A DNA stretch of 64,000 nt, taken from positions 124,001 to 188,000 of the forward strand of contig CBDAQB010000002.1 in the NCBI GenBank assembly GCA_965198825.1, read 5' to 3'. Positions 35,142 through 43,265 of the stretch are shown in pieces (the first letter of the stretch is position 1; each line of letters opens with the position of its first letter). The notes below the pieces were generated by a model that was given only the letters and a program-made list of their open reading frames with translations, had not been told where the DNA came from and made no database searches. Position numbers and translations under genes: made by a program. The stretch comes from BOG-908 sp965198825. Its GTDB lineage: Bacteria > Pseudomonadota > Alphaproteobacteria > Acetobacterales > Acetobacteraceae.

Positions 35142-36143
35142 CTACTCAGCGCAAACCTCCACCGTTATGTGCGACAGCGCCGACATATGCGCCAGCCGTG
35201 CATGATAATCCGCCGAGCAGCGCCCGCTCGTCGTGCGCACCGAAACGATGGCGCCCAGGTGCCCCGGCCCGAGCCGCCAGACATGCAAATCCGCCACCCT
35301 GTCGCCATCCGTCTCGATGGTATGGCGCAGCCGGTCCGCAAACGCGGAATCCGGTGTCATATCCAGCAGGATCGCCCCCGTATCCCGCACCAGGCTCAAC
35401 GCCCAACTCGCAATCACCACCGCCCCCACGAGCCCTGCCGCAGGATCCATCCACACCCATCCGAAGTTCCTTGCGAGCACCAGCCCCACGATCACCATGA
35501 CCGACACAGCGGCATCCGCGATGACATGCACGACGGCCGCACGCATGTTGTTGTCCCGCGTCGCCTTCGCCGGCATGTGACCGCAATGACCATGCACATG
35601 CGCCGCATGATCATGGTGCGAATGCGCGTGCGAATGTTCCCCATGATCGTGCCCGGCCTCGCTATGACCGCCGTGGCTATGTCCATGATGGCCGCCCAGC
35701 AAAAGCACGCTGCCGACATTCACCAGCAGCCCTAGTCCCGCGATCGGTATCGCCTCGCCGAAATTGATCGGCACAGGCGCCATCAGCCGCAACGCCGCCT
35801 CGTACGCGATGAACAAGGCGATCATCCCCAGGATGATCGCGCTCGTGAACCCGGCGAGATCCCCAAGCTTCCCGGTACCGAAACTGAACCGCGCATCATG
35901 CGCATGCCGCCGCGCGTAGCTGTAGGCGAGCGCCGCCAGCAGCAGCGCCCCCGCATGCGTGCTCATGTGCAGCCCATCGGCCACCAGCGCCAGCGATCCG
36001 AACAGCCACCCGCCGCCGATCTCCAGCACCATCATCGCGCCGCACAGCCAGATCACCGCCCAGGTGCGGCGCTCCGCGGAAGCGTGGTTCTCGCCCAGGA
36101 ACACATGGGACTGATGGGTCGGCGGAGCGGCGTCCATGAACAC
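35142..36143 (-). CDS. dmeF: Cation diffusion facilitator, DmeF-type (Co/Ni efflux)
   Basis: 333 residues from GTG 36143 (or ATG 36137). Six membrane helices; HMSTHAGALLLAALAYSYARRHAHD and FGTGKLGDLAGFTSAIILG are the conserved DmeF/CDF segments, followed by a very His-rich cytoplasmic loop (about residues 165-200) that binds metal. CDF proteins export divalent cations in exchange for protons; the DmeF subgroup handles cobalt and nickel, while zinc is an alternative. Encoded 3 bases after a TetR regulator on the same strand rather than after a typical DmeR, which is unusual. Confidence 0.88.
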   Translation of the reverse strand: MFMDAAPPTHQSHVFLGENHASAERRTWAVIWLCGAMMVLEIGGGWLFGSLALVADGLHMSTHAGALLLAALAYSYARRHAHDARFSFGTGKLGDLAGFTSAIILGMIALFIAYEAALRLMAPVPINFGEAIPIAGLGLLVNVGSVLLLGGHHGHSHGGHSEAGHDHGEHSHAHSHHDHAAHVHGHCGHMPAKATRDNNMRAAVVHVIADAAVSVMVIVGLVLARNFGWVWMDPAAGLVGAVVIASWALSLVRDTGAILLDMTPDSAFADRLRHTIETDGDRVADLHVWRLGPGHLGAIVSVRTTSGRCSADYHARLAHMSALSHITVEVCAE

Positions 36144-36146
36144 TGC

Positions 36147-36776
36147 CTATTCTTGCGTGCCCCGACCATACACCTCTGGCGGCAAAGCCAGATACGGCCT
36201 GTAGAGCATCTCCACCTGCCTGAACCCCCAGGCGAAATCCGCCTCCCCCAGCTCCTGCCCGATCTCGATCGCCCGGAAATCCATCCAGTAGGCGCTGACG
36301 ATCCAGAGATTCCCGATCAGCACCTCGATGTCCGAAGCCGAAGCGCGCATCACCCCATGCGCGACCATCTCTCCGAACACCCGGCGCAACGCCGCCTGCC
36401 CCCGCGCATTAAGCGCCTTCAGCGGCTGCAAGACCCCAGGCGCCAAAGTCCGCATCGCCGGCCCATCCCGATACAGAAACCGGAAATCCGTCATCAGCCC
36501 GAACCACCGCCGCTGATACGCCACATAGCTGGCCAGGGCTGAAGGCTCCGCGATCGGCGCCTCTGCCACCGCCAGCAAAGCCGCCTCGAAACGCCCGAAC
36601 AGCGCCTCCGCCATCAGCTCCTTTCGCTGGAACCAGTAATAGAGATTGCCCTCGTTGATCCCCGCGGCCTCGGCAATCTCCGCGGTCGTCACACGCAGAA
36701 ACCCGCGTGCGTTGAACAGGGCCAGTGCCACGTCCAACACCCGCTCCCGCGTAGAAACCTTCGCCTTTACAGCCAA
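36147..36776 (-). CDS. TetR family transcriptional regulator
   Basis: 209 residues. N-terminal TetR DNA-binding domain: RERVLDVALALFNARGFLRVTTAEIAEAAG then NLYYWFQRKELM; the C-terminal ligand domain is helical. TTG start with AAGGAG 9 bases upstream on the minus strand, a good match. Immediately upstream of dmeF (3-base gap) and divergent, across 192 bases, from an SDR/esterase/monooxygenase gene set. Local autoregulation and control of one or both sides is likely; the C-terminal domain resembles regulators of lipid or hydrophobic-compound genes more than metal sensors, so the divergent set is my preferred target. Confidence 0.9.
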   Translation of the reverse strand: MAVKAKVSTRERVLDVALALFNARGFLRVTTAEIAEAAGINEGNLYYWFQRKELMAEALFGRFEAALLAVAEAPIAEPSALASYVAYQRRWFGLMTDFRFLYRDGPAMRTLAPGVLQPLKALNARGQAALRRVFGEMVAHGVMRASASDIEVLIGNLWIVSAYWMDFRAIEIGQELGEADFAWGFRQVEMLYRPYLALPPEVYGRGTQE

Positions 36777-36850
36777 ATCCTAAATCTCCTTGGACGAACG
36801 CGCTCGTTCGCAACTTCTCGAGCCCGGCACTCCCGCAAGCCCAGCCCAAA

Positions 36851-36885
36851 CTCAGAAAAGTTTTTTGGTTCTTTTTGTCAAAAAA
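36851..36885. repeat. AT-rich intergenic repeat (copy 3: single right arm)
   Basis: A right arm only: GAAAAGTTTTTTGG then a TTCTTTTTGTCAAAAAAGAA hairpin. Unlike the other copies it lies between two divergent starts (TetR and SDR), not after a stop codon, so here it could influence promoters rather than termination. Confidence 0.75.
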
Positions 36886-36968
36886 GAACGCCTTCCTTTC
36901 GTCCCACCTTGCATCCCTAAGGTGCACACCTTAAAACACTAGGCAATAGCGTTTGAGGAGCGCCCCGC

Positions 36969-37835
36969 ATGGACTTCCCGATCAAGGATGGCGTTGCCGT
37001 CATCACTGGCGCCGCCAGCGGCATAGGCGCCGCCCTCTCTGCCAAGCTCGCCGCCCGCGGCTGCCACCTGGCGCTCGCCGACCGCAACGCCGAGGGCCTG
37101 GCCCGCACCGCCGCCGTAGCCCGCGCCCAAGGCGTCACCGTCAGCGAACACGTGCTCGACGTGGCGGACGCCGAGGCCCTGGCCGCCTTGCCCGACGAAG
37201 TCCTGGACAAGCACGGCCGCACCACCATCCTGGTCAACAACGCGGGCGTCGCTCTGGCTGGCCACTTCTCCGAAGTGACGCTCGACGACTTCACCTGGCT
37301 CTTCGACATTAATTTCTGGGCTCCCGTCCGCCTCACCCGCGCCTTCATGGGCGTCCTGGCCCGTGAACCCGCCGCCCACATCGTCAACATCTCCAGCCTG
37401 TTCGGCATCATCGCCCCGCCTGGCAACGTCGCCTACTCCGCCGCGAAGTTCGGCGTGCGCGGCTTCTCCGAGGCCCTGCGGCACGAGCTCGAAGGCTCCC
37501 CCATCTCTCTCACCGTCGTCCATCCCGGCGGCATACGAACCGAAATCGCCAACAGCGCCCGCATGCCGCAAGGCATCGACCCCGAACTCGCCCGCGCCGG
37601 CAAAGCCGAGTTCAACAAACTTCTCCGCACCTCTCCGGAAGACGCCGCCGAGCAGATCACGCAAGCCATCCTTCACCGCAAAAAGCGCCTGCTCATCGGC
37701 AACGACGCCAAGATGGCCGACCGTATCCAGCGCCTCTTCCCCGCAACCTACTGGAAGATCGTCGGCCGCCAGATGAACCCACGCCCCGCCGGCGCGCCTA
37801 GCCCCGCCCCCGCAGCACTCCCGAGCAAAGGCTAG
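36969..37835 (+). CDS. Short-chain dehydrogenase/reductase (SDR)
   Basis: 288 residues, classical SDR with an extended C-terminus. NAD(P)-binding TGAASGIG at about 14-21, NNAG motif, the catalytic Ser in NISSLFG and YSAAK (Y156, K160). Oxidises or reduces an alcohol/ketone in the cytosol. GAGGAG about 8 bases before the ATG. First gene of a row with an HSL-type esterase and a Baeyer-Villiger-type monooxygenase, suggesting alcohol to ketone to ester to hydrolysis products. Resembles the SDR of the mycobacterial mymA operon in gene company. Confidence 0.9.
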   Translation: MDFPIKDGVAVITGAASGIGAALSAKLAARGCHLALADRNAEGLARTAAVARAQGVTVSEHVLDVADAEALAALPDEVLDKHGRTTILVNNAGVALAGHFSEVTLDDFTWLFDINFWAPVRLTRAFMGVLAREPAAHIVNISSLFGIIAPPGNVAYSAAKFGVRGFSEALRHELEGSPISLTVVHPGGIRTEIANSARMPQGIDPELARAGKAEFNKLLRTSPEDAAEQITQAILHRKKRLLIGNDAKMADRIQRLFPATYWKIVGRQMNPRPAGAPSPAPAALPSKG

Positions 37836-37840
37836 TTCCC

Positions 37841-38737
37841 ATGGCAAGCTGGCAAGCCCACACCGCCGACCTCATCATGCGCGTCCAGGTCAAGCGCCCC
37901 CTCAGCCGCCTCAAGGGCGACACGGACATCCTCAAGGCCCGCGCAGCCCTGCAGGGCGGAGCCCTCCCCGCGCCCGCCACCGTCACCTTCCGCGCCGACA
38001 CCGTCGGCGGCATCGCCGGCGAATGGGCCGAATCCTCCAAAACCCCAGCAACCGCCACGCTTCTCTACCTGCACGGCGGCGGCTACTTCGCCTGCTCCCC
38101 GCAAACCCACCGCCCCATCGCCGCCGCCTACGCAAACCGCGGCTTCAAGGTCTTTACCCCCGACTACCGCCTGGCCCCCGAACACCCCTACCCGGCCGCC
38201 ATCCACGACGCCGAAGCCGTCTGGAACGGCCTCGTAGCCCTCGGCCATGCGCCGAACACCCTGACCGTCTCTGGCGATTCCGCAGGCGGCGGCCTCGCCC
38301 TCGCCCTCCTCCTCACCCTGCGCGACAAAGGCCAACCCCTCCCCGCGGCCGCCGCCCTCCTCTCCCCCTGGACCGACCTCGCCGCCACCGGCGCTTCCGT
38401 GAAAACGAATCACACCCGAGAAGCCCTTCTCTGGGGCCCAGGCCTCATGAAAGGCGCCGAAACCTATCTCGCCGGCGCCGACGCGAAATCACCACTCGCA
38501 TCCCCGCTCTACGCCGACCTCACCGGCCTGCCGCCCCTCATCATCCACGTCGGCGACCGCGAAATCCTGCGCGACGACAGCATCCGCTTCGCCGACAAGG
38601 CCCGGGCCTCCGGCGTGCGCGTCGAACTCCGCGTCTGGCCCGTCGTCCCCCACGTCTGGCAACTCGCCCAGTTCGTCCCCGAGGCGCGCGAGTCGATTAG
38701 GCTCATGTCAGAATTTCTGAAGGCTGCGACTAGCTAA
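37841..38737 (+). CDS. Alpha/beta hydrolase, HSL-type esterase
   Basis: 298 residues, hormone-sensitive-lipase family carboxylesterase. Oxyanion-hole motif HGGGYF at about residues 78-83, nucleophile GDSAGG (S147), Asp in VGDREIL and His in VVPHVWQ complete the catalytic triad. Starts 5 bases after the SDR stop, so the two are co-transcribed. In the proposed pathway it would hydrolyse the ester made by the monooxygenase encoded downstream; substrate otherwise unknown. Confidence 0.92.
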   Translation: MASWQAHTADLIMRVQVKRPLSRLKGDTDILKARAALQGGALPAPATVTFRADTVGGIAGEWAESSKTPATATLLYLHGGGYFACSPQTHRPIAAAYANRGFKVFTPDYRLAPEHPYPAAIHDAEAVWNGLVALGHAPNTLTVSGDSAGGGLALALLLTLRDKGQPLPAAAALLSPWTDLAATGASVKTNHTREALLWGPGLMKGAETYLAGADAKSPLASPLYADLTGLPPLIIHVGDREILRDDSIRFADKARASGVRVELRVWPVVPHVWQLAQFVPEARESIRLMSEFLKAATS

Positions 38738-38762
38738 GAACCAATGAAGCAAGAAGAAGAAT

Positions 38763-38874
38763 CTTCTTTTTTGAAAAAAAGAAGCAAAAAACTTTTGGAC
38801 ATTTAGGCCCGGCACTTCCTCGATCCCGGTCCCACATCGCAAAAGTTTTTTGGTTCTTTTTTTCAAAAAAGAAC
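38763..38874. repeat. AT-rich intergenic repeat (copy 4, complete)
   Basis: Complete 112-bp element: left arm 38763-38797, centre containing TTTAGGCCCGGC and TCCCGGTCCCACATCG, right arm 38840-38874 as the inverted copy of the left arm. It lies between the esterase and monooxygenase genes, which point the same way, so it may split the operon or modulate read-through. Confidence 0.9.
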
Positions 38875-38904
38875 GCCTTCCTAGCAACCGCCAAGGAGCC
38901 CACC

Positions 38905-40365
38905 GTGCCAACGACAGAAACCGCCGACTACCTCATCGCAGGCACCGGCTTCGCAGGCCTCTGCGCAGCCCTGAAACTCAAGGAAGCGGGTGAAACCAAT
39001 TTCCTGCTTCTCGAGAAGGCCTCCGACTACGGCGGCACCTGGCGCGACAACATCTATCCAGGCTGTGCCTGCGACATTCCCTCGCACCTCTACTCCTTCT
39101 CCTTCGAGCCCAAGACCGACTGGTCGCGCATGTACCCGAGCCAGCCCGAGCTCTTCGCCTACCTGCGCGACGTCGCGGCCAAGCACGACCTCGGCCCAAA
39201 AACCCGCTTCGGCGCGGCCCTCGAAGAGGCCGTCTGGGACGAAAAACGCCAGCTCTGGACTGTCGCCTGCAAGGACGGCCGCCGCTTCGAAGGCCGCATC
39301 CTCTTCTCCGCCATGGGCCCGCTCCACATTCCGTCCATCCCGAAGATCGACGGCCAGCAGAACTTCTCAGGCGCTGCCTTCCACTCCGCCAACTGGGATT
39401 TCTCCACCGACCTCACAGGCAAGCGCATCGCCGTCATCGGCACAGGCGCCAGCGCCATCCAGTTCATTCCAGAAATCGCCAAGAAGGCCGAGAAGCTCGT
39501 CGTCTTCCAGCGCACCCCGCCCTGGATCATGCCCAAGCTCGACTACGAGTTCACCGAAAAGCACAAGCGCCGCTTCCGCATTCCGTTCGTAAGGAACCTG
39601 TTCCGCAAACGGCTTTTCCTGCTGCACGACATCCGCGCCTTCGGCTTCCTCGGCAACAAGCGCGTCACCGCGGCGGCCGAGAAGATGGGCCGCGACCATC
39701 TCCTCCGCCAGGTCCCCGACCCGGCCCTTCGCGCGCGCCTCACGCCAGACTACCGCCTCGGCTGCAAGCGCGTTCTCATCAGCAATGACTACCTGCGCAC
39801 CATCGCCAGCGAAAAAGTCGACCTGATCAGCGACGGCATCGACCACATCGAAGGCCGCACCATCATCGACAACCGCGGCGTCTCCCACCCCGTGGACGTC
39901 ATCATCTACGGCACCGGCTTCCGCACCACCGACAGCTTCGCCGCCGTGCGCATCGTCGGAAAGAACGGCCTGGAACTGAACACCGCCTTCGCCAAAGGCA
40001 TGCACGCCCACTGGGGCATCACCGTTCCCGACTTCCCCAACATGTTCATGCTCCTCGGCCCCAATACCGGCCTCGGCCACAACTCCGTCGTCCTCATGAT
40101 CGAAGCCCAGGTCCGCTACGTCATGAGCCTGCTCAAGCAAATGAAACGCCGCCGCTGGCGCGCCGTCGAAGTGAAGCGCGAGAAAGAAGAAGCCTGGAAT
40201 AACAGAATTCAGGCCAAGATCGCCAAGACAGTCTGGCTGACAGGCGGCTGTAAAAGCTGGTACCTCGACGAAAGCGGCCGCAACACCACCATCTGGCCCG
40301 GCCTAGTCGCCGAGTATCAGTACAAGACAAGAACCGCGGACATCGAGGATTTCGAGCCAGTTTAA
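38905..40365 (+). CDS. Flavin-containing, Baeyer-Villiger-type monooxygenase
   Basis: 486 residues. FAD-binding GTGFAGLCAALKL near residue 13, the NADP Rossmann motif IGTGASAIQF near 178, and between them FSGAAFHSANWD (154-165), which fits the type I Baeyer-Villiger signature FxGxxxHxxxW[PD]. Inserts oxygen into a ketone to give an ester or lactone using NADPH and O2. GTG start with AAGGAG 6 bases upstream, an excellent site. Functionally matched to the upstream SDR and esterase; some family members are N- or S-hydroxylating FMOs. Confidence 0.9.
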   Translation: MPTTETADYLIAGTGFAGLCAALKLKEAGETNFLLLEKASDYGGTWRDNIYPGCACDIPSHLYSFSFEPKTDWSRMYPSQPELFAYLRDVAAKHDLGPKTRFGAALEEAVWDEKRQLWTVACKDGRRFEGRILFSAMGPLHIPSIPKIDGQQNFSGAAFHSANWDFSTDLTGKRIAVIGTGASAIQFIPEIAKKAEKLVVFQRTPPWIMPKLDYEFTEKHKRRFRIPFVRNLFRKRLFLLHDIRAFGFLGNKRVTAAAEKMGRDHLLRQVPDPALRARLTPDYRLGCKRVLISNDYLRTIASEKVDLISDGIDHIEGRTIIDNRGVSHPVDVIIYGTGFRTTDSFAAVRIVGKNGLELNTAFAKGMHAHWGITVPDFPNMFMLLGPNTGLGHNSVVLMIEAQVRYVMSLLKQMKRRRWRAVEVKREKEEAWNNRIQAKIAKTVWLTGGCKSWYLDESGRNTTIWPGLVAEYQYKTRTADIEDFEPV

Positions 40366-40375
40366 TCAGCAAGAA

Positions 40376-40488
40376 GTTCTTTTTTGAAAAAAAGAACAAA
40401 AAAACTTTTGCGAGTTTAGGCCACGCCTACACCAAGATCCCGGTCCCACATCGTAAAAGTTTTTTGTTTCTTTTTTTCAAAAAAGAAG
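40376..40488. repeat. AT-rich intergenic repeat (copy 5, complete)
   Basis: 113-bp element, left arm 40376-40410 and right arm 40454-40488, with the centre TCCCGGTCCCACATCG also seen in copy 4. Begins 10 bases after the monooxygenase stop and ends 13 bases from the stop of the convergent inositol-phosphate synthase gene, an ideal bidirectional-terminator position. Confidence 0.9.
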
Positions 40489-40501
40489 TCCCTTCTTCCT
40501 C

Positions 40502-41581
40502 CTACCGCTCCACACTCCCAAGGATAAAAGCCTCAACCCGAGCCTGAGCCTCCTCATCGGTCACCTGCTCAGGCGGGCTCTTCATCATATAACTCGAGGG
40601 GCTGGTCAGCGCGCCGCCCACGCCGCGGTCGGCCGCGAGCTTCGCGCAACGCACGGCATCGATCACGACGCCTGCCGAATTGGGCGAATCCCAAACCTCC
40701 AGCTTCAGCTCGCACGACATGGGAACGTCGCCGAACCCGGTTCCTTCCATGCGGATATAGGCCCATTTGCGGTCATCCAGCCAAGGCACGTAATCCGAGG
40801 GCCCGATGTGCACATCGCGCGCCTTCAGCCGCTCATGCGACTCGCTGAGCACCGCGCGCGTCTTCGACAATTTCTTCGAAGCCAGCCTGTCGCGCTCGAG
40901 CATGTTGAGGAAATCAGTGTTTCCGCCGAAATTCAGTTGGTAGGTATGGTCGAGCCGCACGCCGCGCCGCTCGAACAGATGCGCCAGGATGCGGTGAACG
41001 ATGGTGGCCCCCACCTGGCTCTTGATATCGTCGCCGATCAGCGGAACGCCCGCCTCCTCGAACCGCCCCCGCCACTTGGCGTCGGAGGCGATGAACACCG
41101 GCACGCAATTGACGAACGCACAGCGCGCCGCCAGCGCTGCTTCGGCATAATGCCGCGTCGCCATCTCCGACCCGACTGGCAGGTAAGAGACCAGCACATC
41201 AGCGCCGCTGTCGCGAAGCACCTGCGTAGCATCAGCAACCGGCTCCGATGATTCCTCGATCACGTCGGTGAGGTAGCGCCCGATGCCGTCGAGCGTTGGC
41301 CCGCGCTGGACCTGAACGCCAAGCGGAGGCACCTCGGCAAACACATGCGTGTTGTTCGGCGCCGCCAGAATGGCCTGGCTCAGATCGCGGCCGACTTTCG
41401 CCGCGGACACGTCGAACGCGGCGCAAAACTCCACGTCCGCCACATGGTATCCGCCGAGCTCGACATGCATCAGCCCAGGCACCCGATCCTGGTTGGCGGC
41501 CCCCCGGTAGAAGGTGACACCCTGCACCAGCGACGAGGCGCAATTCCCAACCCCTGCGATGGCGACCCGGATCTTGCCCAA
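40502..41581 (-). CDS. ino1: Inositol-1-phosphate synthase (myo-inositol-3-phosphate synthase)
   Basis: 359 residues, the short bacterial/archaeal form. Converts glucose 6-phosphate to inositol phosphate with NAD. Signature segments are VAIAGVGNCASSLVQG (NAD loop), VSYLPVGSE, VNCVPVFIAS, PLIGDDIKSQVGATIVHR, LNFGGNTDFLNM and VWDSPNSAGVVIDA. TTG start with AGGAG about 7 bases upstream. The sterol-desaturase-like gene ends 72 bases upstream on the same strand, so the two may be co-transcribed and serve inositol-containing lipids. Confidence 0.94.
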   Translation of the reverse strand: MGKIRVAIAGVGNCASSLVQGVTFYRGAANQDRVPGLMHVELGGYHVADVEFCAAFDVSAAKVGRDLSQAILAAPNNTHVFAEVPPLGVQVQRGPTLDGIGRYLTDVIEESSEPVADATQVLRDSGADVLVSYLPVGSEMATRHYAEAALAARCAFVNCVPVFIASDAKWRGRFEEAGVPLIGDDIKSQVGATIVHRILAHLFERRGVRLDHTYQLNFGGNTDFLNMLERDRLASKKLSKTRAVLSESHERLKARDVHIGPSDYVPWLDDRKWAYIRMEGTGFGDVPMSCELKLEVWDSPNSAGVVIDAVRCAKLAADRGVGGALTSPSSYMMKSPPEQVTDEEAQARVEAFILGSVER

Positions 41582-41653
41582 CCTGCTGCTCCTAAGAGGA
41601 TGAGCAGCAACGTGGCAAAGCGAGCTTTGTTCCTTATCTTCTTCAGCGAACCG

Positions 41654-42622
41654 TCAGGAAGCCCGCGCCGCTCCCGCACGCCGCCGCCGGGAGGCCGACC
41701 GCGAGATGCTCCGCCCCAGCCGTCTGAAGCCGGCGACCTGCTGCGCCACCCAGTTTCCCGTCGCCATCGCCTCCGGCGCCGAGGGGTCGCCCGTCCGCAC
41801 CGGCTCGCGCGAAAAATCGGCCGTGCGGAAGATCACGTCCCAGAAAGGAAAGATCGCGCCGTAATTGCAACTCTTCTGCCCAGCGGCCAACACCCCATGA
41901 TGCGCCCGGTGGAAGCGCGGCGACACCAGCATCCGCTCTCCCGCCCACCCGAACGATACCCGCGCGTTGGCGTGGCTGATGCTCTCGAGCGTTCGCAGCA
42001 GCAGGATCACCAGCGGAAACTGCATCGGCGGAATGCCGATCAGCAGCCCCAGCGTCAGGAACCACACGAACGCCACGACATCGTCCAGCACATGGTTCCT
42101 ATCGTCCGACCAGAACGTCATTTGCCTCTGCGCGTGATGCACGGAATGCAGCGCATACCACCAGCCGAACCGGTGAGAGAGCCGGTGGCGCCAGTAATCC
42201 GCGCAATCCAAAACCAGCACATAGATGCAGAACGTCAGCACCTGACGCCCCATCAGGAACGGAAACATCCCCTCCAGCGTCGGCGGCACATACCCGAGGT
42301 CGGTGAGCGTGCCGGACAGCCACACCTGCAACTCGTAGAACAGCACGAACGTCACCAGCGGCATCACGCCGATACGCGACAGCAGCGTGTAGAAAATATC
42401 CACCCCCACGCTCTTGCGATCCGGCCACTGCTCCAACCGCCTGAACCGCTCGAGCGGCACGCAGATTGCCAGCATCACCAACACCTGCGCCACGCCATAG
42501 ATGGCGAACAGCAGCCAGCCGTAGGCGATATCCTCCCACTGCATCATGTCCGCGCGATACAGCACCGGCACCAGCGCGTTCTCGTAAAGCCAGCCGGCGA
42601 GCAGAGAGAAGGGGTCGAGCAT
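41654..42622 (-). CDS. Sterol desaturase / fatty acid hydroxylase superfamily membrane protein
   Basis: 322 residues, four to five membrane segments, di-iron membrane hydroxylase. His clusters HRLSHR, HSVHH and HRAHHG match the superfamily's HxxxH, HxxHH and HxxHH pattern that binds the iron pair. Enzymes of this group hydroxylate or desaturate lipid chains at the membrane. Upstream of ino1 on the same strand, suggesting modification of an inositol lipid or sphingolipid; that link is inferred. The C-terminal tail is Arg-rich. Confidence 0.88.
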   Translation of the reverse strand: MLDPFSLLAGWLYENALVPVLYRADMMQWEDIAYGWLLFAIYGVAQVLVMLAICVPLERFRRLEQWPDRKSVGVDIFYTLLSRIGVMPLVTFVLFYELQVWLSGTLTDLGYVPPTLEGMFPFLMGRQVLTFCIYVLVLDCADYWRHRLSHRFGWWYALHSVHHAQRQMTFWSDDRNHVLDDVVAFVWFLTLGLLIGIPPMQFPLVILLLRTLESISHANARVSFGWAGERMLVSPRFHRAHHGVLAAGQKSCNYGAIFPFWDVIFRTADFSREPVRTGDPSAPEAMATGNWVAQQVAGFRRLGRSISRSASRRRRAGAARAS

Positions 42623-42773
42623 CGTAGCCCACGCTTACCACACCGCCTCGCCGCAGTCACAACTGTGAGCGCGCATGAGACTTGCGGCACGCGGGCCGCA
42701 TCAGGAAGAAGCGATATATCGAACGCGCCGCCTCGTCGCGGGTTACGCAACGCAGCGTCGAACGGAGACCACC

Positions 42774-43136
42774 ATGGCTGGCCCGCGTGTCCTCATAGCC
42801 GAGGACGATTTCCTCGTCCGCCTCACCCTCTCCGAAGCCCTCAGCAGCGACGGCTTCGACGTCGCCGAAGCCGAAACCGGCGAGGAAGCCCTGCGCATGC
42901 TGCAGGAAGACCCGACGATCAGCCTCCTGATGACCGACATGCAGCTCGGCGGTGCCATGAACGGCCAGGAACTCGCAGCCGCCGCGCGCGAAGGCCGCGC
43001 TGACCTGCCCGTCCTATACATGACCGGCCGGCCAGACCTCGTGCAGCACATCGACCACCGTCGCGACCGTGTGCTGCCCAAGCCTTATCTACCCGCCGCT
43101 GTTTGCGCTGCTGCGCGGGAGTTGTTGGCGCTGTAA
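42774..43136 (+). CDS. Single-domain response regulator (CheY-like receiver)
   Basis: 120 residues from the ATG at 42774, where GGAG lies 7 bases upstream; an open frame to 42675 has no support. Receiver landmarks: acidic pair EDD near residues 9-11, phospho-acceptor Asp in LLMTDMQ, Thr in YMTGRPD and Lys in LPKPY. No output domain, and no histidine kinase gene in the window, so its partner is elsewhere. Such orphans often belong to hybrid-kinase relays in Alphaproteobacteria. Confidence 0.9.
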   Translation: MAGPRVLIAEDDFLVRLTLSEALSSDGFDVAEAETGEEALRMLQEDPTISLLMTDMQLGGAMNGQELAAAAREGRADLPVLYMTGRPDLVQHIDHRRDRVLPKPYLPAAVCAAARELLAL

Positions 43137-43147
43137 GGAAGAAAGCA

Positions 43148-43256
43148 CTTCTTTTTTGAAAAAAAGAAGCAAAAAACTTTTGGACATTTAGGCCGGGCGT
43201 TTACTCACGCCCGGCCTCAAGTTGCAAAAGTTTTTGGTTCTTTTTTCAAAAAGAAC
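43148..43256. repeat. AT-rich intergenic repeat (copy 6, complete, with GC hairpin centre)
   Basis: Left arm 43148-43182, right arm 43225-43256 (slightly shortened). The centre folds into a perfect 10-bp hairpin, AGGCCGGGCG (43190-43199) with CGCCCGGCCT (43208-43217). It fills a convergent gap 11 bases after the receiver stop and 9 bases from the FecR-protein stop. Confidence 0.9.
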
Positions 43257-43265
43257 TTACTTCCT

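Noticed and set aside
35078..35500. Small proteins beginning MKKRSKKLL or FFKKE at repeat elements
   Set aside because: These frames start in the AT-rich repeat arms and run antisense through real genes; similar beginnings at several loci are artefacts of the repeat.
41345..43003. 552-codon plus-strand frame across ino1 and the hydroxylase gene
   Set aside because: Arg/His/Gln-rich shadow; both minus-strand genes carry recognisable catalytic motifs.
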